Shown: positions 56,201 through 64,000 of the stretch, in pieces
How the letters are laid out: each line of letters starts with the position of its first letter
Numbering within the stretch: position 1 is the stretch's first letter
Origin: Peronospora farinosa
Taxonomy: Eukaryota > Oomycota > Peronosporomycetes > Peronosporales > Peronosporaceae
Reading direction: 5' to 3'
DNA: 64,000 nt
NCBI GenBank assembly: GCA_947646735.1
Contig: CANTFK010000966.1
Span: 1-64,000, forward strand
The notes under the pieces: generated by a model
Databases searched by the model: none
What the model saw: only the letters and a program-made list of their open reading frames with translations
Told to the model about the DNA's origin: nothing
Made by a program: the position numbers and the translations under genes

Positions 56201-56351
56201 TGTTGGCGAAACCCGTCGACATCTTGAAGAAAAACGCAAGAGCGAAGTCAAAGGTAGCGAATTTCAAATGGCGCTGCGTTCGCTCGAGGATGATAGCCTT
56301 ATTCAAGTCTCTCATGGCATGATCCGCTACTTTGGTGATCCGGCAGATTAA
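53280..56351 (+). CDS. MCM4: MCM4 replicative helicase subunit
   Basis: A single exon of 1023 residues from the ATG at 53280 (MDGNGTPPATPPSPTSPP). A Pro/Ser-rich disordered N-terminus of about 230 residues with many SP/TP sites suits CDK/DDK regulation. The domain then starts VVWGTNISVSESMELFRAFL, as in MCM4. A zinc finger (CAMC and CAHC) is at about residue 390, with RNLNP- and DIDQL-type MCM4 signatures (LNPSDIDQLVCIKGMVTRCS). Walker A GDPGTAKSQ is at about 651, Walker B CCIDEFDKM at about 713 and the arginine finger SRFD at about 783. A winged-helix end follows (LEEKRKSEVKGSEF). It works in the MCM2-7 ring at origins. It is longer than human MCM4 (863), mostly in the N-terminus and an acidic insert at about 530-570. 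Confidence 0.95.
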   Translation: MDGNGTPPATPPSPTSPPRPAPRYLTRDTSASLSSDPPLVISAPIDQPPTHEQPLSPMSASVSASAVSASAVSATEMSGRFHFAEMSSSVDATPAPRYLGRYGSVTDDAVGVEDGDDVEAELRRMAQRQLPRGDLGRREWRLDSFNPMEQGSHAVKPDGPPSSPNSSSRGSEISIRSRRSGIQVPTQAVLPQPPASPPSSTRSVASASASGSASAYSQFQRQQHEEQQAFSGAVVWGTNISVSESMELFRAFLHQFQPENYGAQEEPYYVKALRRLALTQSLVLDLDTQHLRQFRGARKLYNQLILFPQVLIRILDMVVTEEYQALLAGPGSGAGAIDNLANVALQVRPSNLRELSSMRHLNPSDIDQLVCIKGMVTRCSGVLPDLKEAFFRCAMCHATTQVALDRGRIEEPTSCAHCSSRMSMEMIHNRCAFTDKQMIKMQETPDAIPEGETPYTVLLFAFDDLVDGVRPGDKVEVTGIYRAVPMRSNSRQRVVKSVFKTYVDVVHFRRVDELTRREEGENGENLNSVAVEVEEVETSAIGPADFDVEMPDASEEHEDAATAADAQQTRKLAAFRRIAAHPRVYENLAHSLAPSIWELDDVKKGILCMLFGGTRKDGSSGSVNEDEREHEHGGVAPKRKSMRSDMNVLLCGDPGTAKSQLLSYVHKLSPRSIYTSGKGSSAVGLTASLIRDMETNDLVLESGALVLSDGGICCIDEFDKMSDSARSVLHEVMEQQTVSIAKAGIICSLNARASILASANPIESRYNPNKSVVENVNILPTLLSRFDLIYLILDKPQPESDRKLAKHIVALYYDEETRVRAQNRGGEAAPQLISMKLLTEYISYAKRNCYPRLSAEARDALIRAYLDLRRMGGVSAASAKKNITATPRQLESLIRISEALARLKLCETVTRSDVDEALRLMNVATQRAAMDPRTGTIDMDMINTGHSVLERELLADLVTGLKEILGEAPNQSMTVGETRRHLEEKRKSEVKGSEFQMALRSLEDDSLIQVSHGMIRYFGDPAD

Positions 56352-56442
56352 ACAGGACTGTCAGATATCACCGATTTATAGAGATCACCACCGTCACTGC
56401 TTGTTTCTTCGTCTTCGTTCGATGTTGTGTGGCCAATACTGC

Positions 56443-57482
56443 TCACGTTTGGAGCTCGATAACGTCGCTACGATTCTCTAGAGCGATGTTGCGCAGGTAC
56501 AGGTGCTTGGAGAAGAACGACATTACCTGCTGCATGTCTTCGCGAGAGCCAATCATTGCGTGTCCTTTGCCTGGTCGAACCAAGCTCGTAAACAACTTTA
56601 TTGCTGCTTCCTGGGAATATCTCCGCTTGACTTCGCGGCGCGATTGCTCTGCGAGTGCTGCTGGGTAGACGTCATCTGCTGCGCCAGTGACCTGGAGCAT
56701 GGGCGTGGCAGCGGCGCCTCCTTGTGATGAGGAGGAAGACAAATGAGGGCCTGCAATGGCACCACCAGATACGAGCACCATGCCTCCCAACCGCACATCA
56801 CGTGGTAAAGTCATTGCCAAGTGGAACGCCACACACGCTCCTTGTGAGAATCCAAACACAAATAAACGAGAATAACTCCAGGAATACCGATCGTGCAGTA
56901 CACACAGGAAGCTCCAGATGTAATCTCTCGCCATTTCAAGACTCTGACTGCGTTGTTTGTGTGACGTAACAGGCAAAATCACATCACCGATACTATCGAG
57001 GTCGTTCATCCAAGTGAAGCCAAGACCAAAAGGCAATTCTTGAGGAGCACGGAGAGATATCACTGCTGTAAAATGGGAACAAACGATTGCATTAACCGAT
57101 CGTTGTCAGCTGTAAGAACGAAGACAAAAAAGTACCTGTTTGAGGCAGTTCCATTTGTTTGCCTAGACGAGCAAAAGGCTCATGGGAATCACCACGTCCA
57201 TGGAGAAAAATCAGCACGTTCTGAGCTACTGGAGCGCTCGTATGAGGCTGTAGAGAGGCGAAAGTGTGGGGCGTGAGGGAAGTAAGAGACGTCCAAGTCG
57301 AGATGGCCACCACCACGACGAGACGGTATCGTCTTTGGCTGTAGCTGCATGGATAAAGACGAGACGGTGGTGTCTAGAGGCGCATTATGAAGGGAAGAGT
57401 AAGGAATCCAGCGCGTTTGACCCCCGGAGTGACGCACGAGCGCCAGACGCGCTGCCTCATGCACTTGTTCGACCTCATCCAT
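56443..57482 (-). CDS. Acyl-protein-thioesterase-like alpha/beta hydrolase, frame uncertain
   Basis: Exons 57482-57136 and 57065-56443 (70-bp intron). The second half is clear: APQELPFGLGFTWMND, nucleophile elbow GFSQG, acidic residue in TGAADDVYPA and catalytic His in GKGHAMIG, the triad of the LYPLA/carboxylesterase 2 family. The first half carries NVLIFLHGRGDSHEPFA (oxyanion region) in one frame, but the start (MDEVEQVHEAARLALVRHSG) is in another. Joining them needs either a 43-nt intron between GAC and CCTCAT (57299 to about 57257, ending CTACAG but with the poor donor GTCTCT) or a one-base indel. With the intron the protein has 308 residues. Such enzymes remove S-acyl groups or hydrolyse lysolipids. 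Confidence 0.75.
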
Positions 57483-57572
57483 GGCAACTTGGGCTGTTTT
57501 TGTAATTTTCACGAAACCAGATGCTTTCGAACAGTTTTGTAGCGATAGAATTGGAAATTTTATAAAAATCAT

Positions 57573-58483
57573 CAGTTTCGATCCGAGTTCAATCCTAATA
57601 TTCTGAAAACGACTTTTAGTAATTATTTGCCAGTCGTGAAATTTACGACTCGCATGAATGACACCTGCTTTTGGTCCCGCAGATGGCTACATCGACGACG
57701 TACATCAGGTATATTTATAGTCGCAGCGTAATCTGCCAGCCATTGGTTTCTAAGAGCTTGTACTGTCATTTGGACTCTTATTGTAAACAAGAGAGACGTA
57801 AGAAACGATTAGTATCCGCAACCGTCATCTCTAAAGTGTCGTTAATACTAATGCAATGGCGACCACAACGCGTTGTTTGATTGCAAGAACCGAATCGAGT
57901 GAGTTACCGTGTTAAGGGCAGGCCTCCAGTGTCTGACTCCAGCATAATCAGTCCTAGAAAACGACCGTTACAGTGAAAGGCGACATAAAATTTAACTCAG
58001 GTCGTTTCTTAATGGCTTCCAAGTCGATGCATCTGTAGTCCACCCTGTTCAGTACTGCTCTATAGATCTAGTCCACCCTCTGAGCTGCTTGTAATTGTCG
58101 GTTCGAAAAACAAAGTAATGAGATATGAATATGACAACATAGAGGAAACCCCTCCTTGAGCAAGATAAAAAAGAGCCGTTCCCAAATAACAATCAACCAT
58201 GCAAAAAGCGTTTTCAATAGTCATTTTCCGTGCAGTTATTCCTATACAGAGACATGGGCAAGAGAAGATTCATTTCTAACGACCAAACGATAGCTCTTGG
58301 CCCAATTTGCTGCTTGGCAGTCAGTGAGGGATTCGAAACGTTCTACAAAGTCACTTTTTGTTGAAAGCACTTGAACTTGTCGTCGCACTCTTTTGAACTA
58401 GTCAGTTGACGTCCATCTTCTCGACGATTGACTGGTAGTATCAAATACACTTGGAAAAAGGAAGACATAACGAACTGACGACA
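57573..58483. other. Intergenic, no gene seen
   Basis: About 0.9 kb between divergent genes. TAGTCCACCCT occurs twice (near 58037 and 58071), and no frame is convincing. Confidence 0.5.
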
Positions 58484-60058
58484 ATGCAACAGCGTCCAAG
58501 TATCAAGACACTACAACGGCGTCTAAAGGAGGAACAAATGTGCAGATCATATGCACTCACGGACGACGTATATTGTGATCCACCAGCTTTTCATGTCGGT
58601 GGTCTTGTGACAGCAGTGGGCGTTCTGCAGCTTGTGGTGGCGCTCGTGTTCAGTGGTTTCGTGTTTGGTGGTACTTTATTCTTTTGTGCCGTGCTACTTG
58701 CGACGGTGGGGGTCACGTTACTGCACCATAATGATGGTAAGGCCAGTAAACAAGGACTGGGACTCCAGCAGGTCATGAACCGATTGCTCACACTGCATCG
58801 AAGTGCTTTAGACTATTCACTAACGCTCTCGATCGCACAGAGTGACGAGTACAAGCAGACGGACAGCAGCAAAGAGCTGCAAATTGCTGTAGTGCCGTCC
58901 AGTTTCGCGCCGCAGAAGGTGGTGGCGACCATGGCACTGAAAGACGACGAGGCTCTGAGGATTCAGGAGAACAGGAAGACGAAGCTTTGTACGGATATCA
59001 GTCCACTGGTGACGCTTAATCGTGTGCACCTGTTGCCTTTGTCGACGATCAGCTCGCTCTTAGTAGAGACGACGGAGGCGTTGATAATGGAAAAGCCCAG
59101 AGCCAATTCAGAGCCCAAGCAGGTACTGCGGAGTCGACCGCTACTGCCACTGAAGGCAAAGGGGCAGAATCTAGACCCCGTGCAGGAGAAGACGACGCAA
59201 GCGGGACCGACGTCGGCAGTGTTGAGGACGTTGGCAAAGCAGGAAAAGAAGACTACGCTCGTACAGGCTAAAGCTAATACGACGCGTTCCCAGCAAAAAA
59301 AGGCTGCACCCAAGGCACCTACGGTTTCTGCCACGAAACAGAGTCAGCTGCCTGCTGTGCTACCCAAAATTGAGCCGGGGGTTGCCATTCCGGCGGTGCT
59401 ACCCACCGCGAAGACTGTTTCTCCTACGACTACTGCCAATGTAGAGCATGTTACATCTGCTGTGGCGCCACTTCCTGTTTTTCCGAAGCACAAGACTTTG
59501 ATAGAAGTTGTAAACGGCGAGGCAGCTATCGAACGTGACGTGGTTGTCACGCGCAAGGTGTTGCTTTACTTGAACCCGAACGTCGGAACAGTGGTGAACT
59601 TGGATGAGCAAGACCACCTGGAGTATGAAGCTGAATGCAAACAGGATGTAGAGCGAGAACACGAGCCAGAAGACTTTGCTCTTTCACTGGAGGAGTTTCC
59701 GCCATTGTCACCGCCAATGGTACCACAGGTGTCAATGTCGCCGCCAAGTGCTCATGTTGTGGAGCCAAACTTTCTGATGGATATTGAGCTGGAGCCGATT
59801 TCCAAGTCAGAGAAAAAGTTGGTCTCGCAAAGCTCGTTGTATCTTGAGTCGGTGGGTAACGCCGATCTGCGTTCGATGATGGATGAGCTGGATACGATGC
59901 GCTTTGAGCTTGATGCCGCTCTGGCTTGCTGCACTTCACTACACCATGAAGTAGAGAAGGTATCGGCACTCACTTGATCGAAGCTGAAGCCGGAAGAAGA
60001 GTCCTATCTTTTACTGCTACCATTTGTTTTTTAGGATCCTCACGCGCACCACGATTGA
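58484..60058 (+). CDS. Membrane protein with two helices and a long disordered tail
   Basis: The start ATG is at 58484 (MQQRPSIKTLQRRLKEEQ). Residues about 38-85 form two hydrophobic segments (GLVTAVGVLQLVVALVFSGF and GTLFFCAVLLATVGVTLL), likely a helical hairpin. The rest is Lys/Ala/Pro/Thr-rich and acidic near the end (FALSLEEFPPLSPPMVPQ), finishing with a helix (MMDELDTMRFELDAALACC). Read straight through it stops at 59977. A 75-nt GT-AG intron (59960-60034) instead adds DPHAHHD and a stop at 60058, giving 499 residues, which I prefer because the acceptor has a strong T tract. No family recognised. Confidence 0.7.
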
Positions 60059-60227
60059 CAGCAGAATGCTATCAATACTCTTTTGACGCGTGCGTACGTC
60101 ATATTCTGTTTCATTTTTATAGGAGTGAGAAAACAAGAAAATGGAGAAGCGACAATAAAAATTCCAACGTTTTCACCCGCAACGCTTCTCCGTGATTTGA
60201 GTTATCGGGCATGCTATCGATACCTCA

Positions 60228-61171
60228 TCATTTGTTCAGGAAAGCCATGAAGGACGAGTAGGCACGCTCGAGGTCGAAACTGAGTTGACGCGCTTGCTCC
60301 TCATCAAGTTCTTCAGACGCTCGCATTGCATTCATTGTACACAACCAGCCTTCAATCTTGTCGCGGCCAGAAAAGTCAGGCGGAAGGCCGCTAACCATAG
60401 TCAACGAGCTCATCATTTCGCTCAACAACGGCTGGATCTCATCCACCGCTCGAATGTTGAGCTTTAGGACGTCCATGAGCGTGATAAAGTTTTGCACAGT
60501 CTGCGCTACATTAACCGAGTCTGTCTTGCGATTGGTCGTGTTGTGCACTACAGTGGCTGGCACGCCAATTCGTACGAGTCGCTCCAGGGCTCGGGGGCAG
60601 TCCAGTCTGTACTCAGAGATGAAGCTGTTCACACTATCAATGAAGCCGCCGAGACGTAGCGCCGTCTCCGCCGTCTTGTACTGCGAGATGAGCTTTGTGC
60701 ACGCCTCTGTATACTACACAGCCAATGCAGTAGTCAATACATTATAGTAGCCAGCCTCTAGCGTTAAAGTAGCTGACAAACCTGTTCGGGTGTAATGGCA
60801 TCTCGAACGTAAGCGGCTTCCAAGTGTTCCGTGGTCTTGAAGATAGCAAAAAGGTCTGACAGGTCTTCATATTTGCGTCGATCCTTCGTGTCATCCCAGA
60901 GCTTCATCTCCTAATGTTGTTCATTGTAACGTCAGCAAAAACAACAAACGTCAGCAAATTGATGGAAAGGTAGAGATGACATGAGACGTACTCGATTGAG
61001 CTGTTGCGACGGGGGAGCCAAATACGATGACTACCAAGTCCAAATACAGTGAGTATGCAACGGTAAGTAGATGGACATGTAGGGATGTGAAAAAAAAACA
61101 GCGAAAGGGTGACACACAGAGGAGGAAGACGAAGTCTGCGCCCGATCGCTAAAGTCGTAGGAATATGCCAT
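60228..61171 (-). CDS. VPS28: VPS28, ESCRT-I subunit
   Basis: Four exons: 61171-61118, 61030-60992, 60910-60782 and 60713-60228, all phase 0, giving 235 residues (human 221). The small first exon encodes MAYSYDFSDRAQTSSSSS and the second SSYLAPPSQQLNR. The VPS28 core follows: EMKLWDDTKDRRKYEDLSDL, ITPEQ/YTEACTKLISQYK, EYRLDCPRALERL. The C-terminal four-helix domain contains MDVLKLNIRAVDEIQPLL and LPPDFSGRDKIEGWLCTM, ending SSFMAFLNK. It links ESCRT-I to ESCRT-II in sorting ubiquitinated cargo into multivesicular endosomes. Confidence 0.95.
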
Positions 61172-61300
61172 GCTCCGTGAATGAGATAAAGTCAATTGTG
61201 GTACCAAAAGGAACAGGCCAATCAGACAACTGTTCCTACGGTCTTTTGACGAGTTATCGGTCCAATAGCAGCCTAACCATGCAGCATTACTGTCGCAGCA

Positions 61301-62977
61301 CTAGACAATCTCGTCAGGCGTGGCATCGATCAGTTTCTGAATCTGAAACTGCTTCTCTAGAACTGGCCGCACATCATCAACGTCTACGAGACTCTCCAGG
61401 AATGGCAGCAGGTTCAGTAGCTCAGCGTCTGCTTCGTCGTCGTACCACGTCTCGATGGGAATACCGTTGGTCACCTGCAGGCCAAAAGCAAAAGGCAGTT
61501 AGTGCGCTATAGCAACTGAGAATGAGCGAGGTGTGTGCCGTACCTGATACCCAAAAGCGTGAGGGGAATTATCCACGAGCACGACCTTCGATAGATCACG
61601 CCCGAGGACATTCAGATCCTTCACATAGTTCCCAAAGACATCAAGACAGTCATCTCGATACAGTCGGTGCCTGTAGCAAAAGCATCTTGTAAGTCTTGGC
61701 AACTAGCGGAATGTTCGTACAAGTAATCAACATACTTGATGAAATTGTGGTGCGGATCCAGCATGTTCATCAGCTTCTCAGCGTACACCTTATGCGACGC
61801 GGTGAATACGACGATTTCAAAGAGCTTGGACGCGCGTTTGAGGAAATACTCCATATGTGGACGCTTCTTCACATTGACAACATACTCTACACCGTTAAAT
61901 GTGACCTATCCAGTATTCAGAAGATACGACAGAAGTTAGCACGATAAGCACACACACACATATATCTCGCAGCAGATCAAGCGCACCGGAAACTGCATGT
62001 GTGGGTCTTTTACTTCTTCCACGCTGCAGTGCACAAGAGTCTCGTCTAGATCCAGAACCTGGTTTTGATCAAAGAAAACGTCTTTAACAAGTTGAATCGA
62101 AATCAAATGGTAAAAAACGTAAAAGACATACCAAACAAATTTTGGGCGCGTCACGTGACCTGTCCGGTAAAGAAACGGGCCGCTTTCCTTCTACAATGTC
62201 TTCGTACCTTGGTAAAGTCTTCATAAAGCAGAACCTAAAGCCAAAAAGTCGTCAATCCATCAGTCACTTACTTACACCAACTCACTCATCCGATGCAACT
62301 TACGGATTAAACTCGTGTTCTAGAGGAGTAGCACATTCCTCCTCCTGTCCTTCTCCATCTACCATGTGGTCACTAGTATCAAGAGACTCCTCAGCTAGTG
62401 CAATATCTTTTTCCATTTGCTCTTCTGGCTCAGGCTTCGTCTCAAGTCGTCCTCGAGCGTTCATTGGAGACGCGCTCGTCGATCGCGACGTTGATGGAGG
62501 CTTCAGTGCTGGTGAAAACAACTCTTCTTTACCAGCGTCTGCAAAACTTGTCTCTTGTTGTTCCTGTTCCCCGTTTGAAGAAGTTGCCGAGTCATAATTC
62601 AATCTCGTCCGTGTCTTTTTCGTCTTTGGTTTCTCCTCTTCCTGGTCGTATTCCTTCCTTAATTTTCGTGGCGAAAAGAGCGTTTCCTCCTCTTTCGACG
62701 TAATAGCATTGACATCATTTGATGCAGCTGATGACGCGTGTTTTGACTTGATGGACGTATTATTCTCTGCAAAGAGATCAAGATGAATATTTAGTAAGTG
62801 GTGACGGTAGCTCTCAATGCTATTGCTACTGCTACTGTGTCCCTCACCTGCCGGACGTTTCATGGGAGTGGAAGCAATGGGTGAGAGTGGATCAGCGTAA
62901 TGGCCTTTCTTTGCGAACTGCTGTTTATTCTTGCGGTTCTTGCGTCGCTTGCGACTCGCGGCATTGACTTCCGTCAT
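61301..62977 (-). CDS. SCP/FCP-like CTD phosphatase (HAD family)
   Basis: Six exons: 62977-62304, 62234-62132, 62058-61987, 61905-61736, 61670-61544 and 61474-61301, giving 439 residues. The first about 225 residues are basic and disordered, with a nuclear-signal-like [13 protein letters not shown]. The catalytic domain starts [15 protein letters not shown], the DxDxT motif (about residue 262), then [45 protein letters not shown] and [14 protein letters not shown], ending [20 protein letters not shown]. This is the layout of small CTD phosphatases and of Dullard, which act on RNA polymerase II CTD or other phosphoproteins. The substrate cannot be told from the sequence. Confidence 0.92.
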
Positions 62978-63142
62978 GTTTGATGGATGCTGGTAATGTG
63001 ATGGTAGAAAAGTACTAGATTATGGAGGTCGATCTCCTTACTGCAATATATTAAGTATACAAGGTACTCACGACATCTGTGGTCTAATGTCAAATTTTGA
63101 CATATCTTTTTTAAAAATATTACAAAATGAGGGACAAAATGT

Positions 63143-64000
63143 GCTAAGCACATGGCGACACACCGTCTCGATCTGCCGACCGTGCCATCCTGATTTCGTA
63201 ACGCTTTTGTTTTACATAATTTTTGCGGGTATCCGACAGGGCTTGGAGCGTTAGTAATGCGTAAGTCTACAATGTCATATTTGAAGAAGCAGTACCATGG
63301 CGGCGGGACCATGCAGAGCATTTTGGCCGGCCGAAACGATTTTGTTCCGCGTGGGATGGACAACAATAAAGACTCCAGCTCTTCTTTCGCTAATGGGACG
63401 CAGTCGTTTCTGTCAATCCTATCTTTGCGTCACGGAATCGAGCAGGTGGAGAAGCTGGGGATGGCGCGTATCTTAGCTCATACTGCATCTTTGAGACCGC
63501 TGCTTGTTGGCAGATTGGCCGCCTTGAAGCACTGGAATGGGCGACCAATCTGCGTTGTTTATGGCAGTGGTAGCAGCAAAACGACAGCAAAGGAAGAGGG
63601 ACCAACTGTTGCTTGTAATTTTCTTCGCTCGGATGGTAGCTACGTCGGATATAGCAAAGTTCACAAGCTGTCGGAGATTCACAATATCCATTTGCGGACA
63701 GGCTGCTTCTGCAATCCAGTTGCGTGCCAGCACTACCTCGGCTTGAAGGAGTCCGACTTGATGACGAACATTGCGGCTGGCCATGTCTGAGGTGACGACA
63801 TTGATCTGGTGCATGTACTACTCACTGGTGCAGTTCAATTATTTTTGAGATACATGTTAACATTCGAAGACGTCGCACTTTTTGTGAAGTTTGTATCCAA
63901 ATATTTTGTGTGCAAAAGTGCACCAGCAGATTCAGCTCCAAGCTTATCGTCTACGTCTCGTTCTCCCGGGTATGTGTCAAAGGAACCACACCTCTGCCAA
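63143..64000 (+). pseudogene. MOCOS: Molybdenum cofactor sulfurase remnant, 5'-truncated
   Basis: Homology begins at about 63143 (AKHMATHRLDL) and continues as PDFVTLLFYIIF, GYPTGLGALV, QYHGGGT, GTQSFLSILSLRHGIEQVEK and NIHLRTGCFCNPVACQHYLG, then beyond a stop as GDDIDLV, TGAVQLFLRYM and TFEDVALFVKFVSKYFV, to the window edge. Defects visible are a frameshift near 63200, another near 63227 (two extra bases before GYPTG), loss of the pyridoxal-phosphate lysine (LFYIIF where the family has SFYKIF) and TGA at 63788 in place of the Cys of GHVCGD. The persulfide Cys of TGCFCN is still present. The missing N-terminal 200 or so residues cannot fit in the 165 bp before the divergent phosphatase gene. 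Confidence 0.9.

Noticed and set aside
63781..63810. TGA at the conserved Cys of GHVCGD in MOCOS as a selenocysteine codon
   Set aside because: The gene also has frameshifts, lacks its 5' part and has lost the cofactor lysine, so a nonsense mutation in a pseudogene is the simpler reading.

Overview
The window is oomycete nuclear DNA, probably from a Peronosporaceae downy mildew. The evidence is densely packed host genes with very short introns (about 60-90 bp), large nested Ty3/gypsy and MULE transposons, and proteins that read as oomycete-type versions of GNL1, HSCB, SF3A1, a diaphanous-type formin, MCM4, VPS28 and a CTD-type phosphatase. A decayed molybdenum cofactor sulfurase gene at the right edge would fit an obligate biotroph that has lost molybdenum enzymes. 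That lifestyle is inference; no species call is made.

Positions 1-30789 are a nest of transposons. Family A is a Ty3/gypsy element present three times: A1 (1-2258, + strand, 3' part), A2 (2259-6586, - strand, cut by A1) and A3 (22300-30092, - strand, complete with 336-bp LTRs and a GAGTA target duplication). Family B is one complete copy (9479-18131, + strand, 314-bp LTRs). Family C is a broken pol (6587-9070). A MULE-type transposase gene (18232-20280) ending in a 30-bp minisatellite lies between long inverted repeats (9081-9478 plus 18137-18208, and 30409-30789); B interrupts its left repeat and A3 interrupts its second gene. The Ty3/gypsy coding regions are broken. Even so, families A and B keep (i) a gene on the opposite strand between integrase and the 3' LTR, with synonymous differences in its cysteine motif, and (ii) four LTR stem-loops whose arms differ in sequence but still pair, at almost identical spacing. 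I regard these two as the best candidates for an undescribed system.

Positions 30790-33585 hold no credible gene. They start with a cluster of perfect short hairpins and continue as unrecognised repeat-like and intergenic DNA.

Positions 33586-63000 are the host gene island. In order it carries: a Ser/Asn-rich unknown protein (-); a seven-exon PHD-finger and JmjC-like protein (-); a protein with repeated RLYxPD motifs (+); GNL1 (+); HSCB (+); SF3A1 (-); a conserved Cys-rich protein (-); a formin (+); MCM4 (+) with an E2F-like site; an acyl-protein-thioesterase-like hydrolase (-); a two-helix membrane protein (+); VPS28 (-); and an SCP/FCP-like phosphatase (-). These are housekeeping functions (ribosome assembly, Fe-S biogenesis, splicing, actin, DNA replication, ESCRT sorting, transcription or phosphatase signalling) rather than a pathway cluster. 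Exon coordinates were assigned by eye from GT-AG sites and reading-frame continuity. Positions 63143-64000 are the MOCOS remnant.
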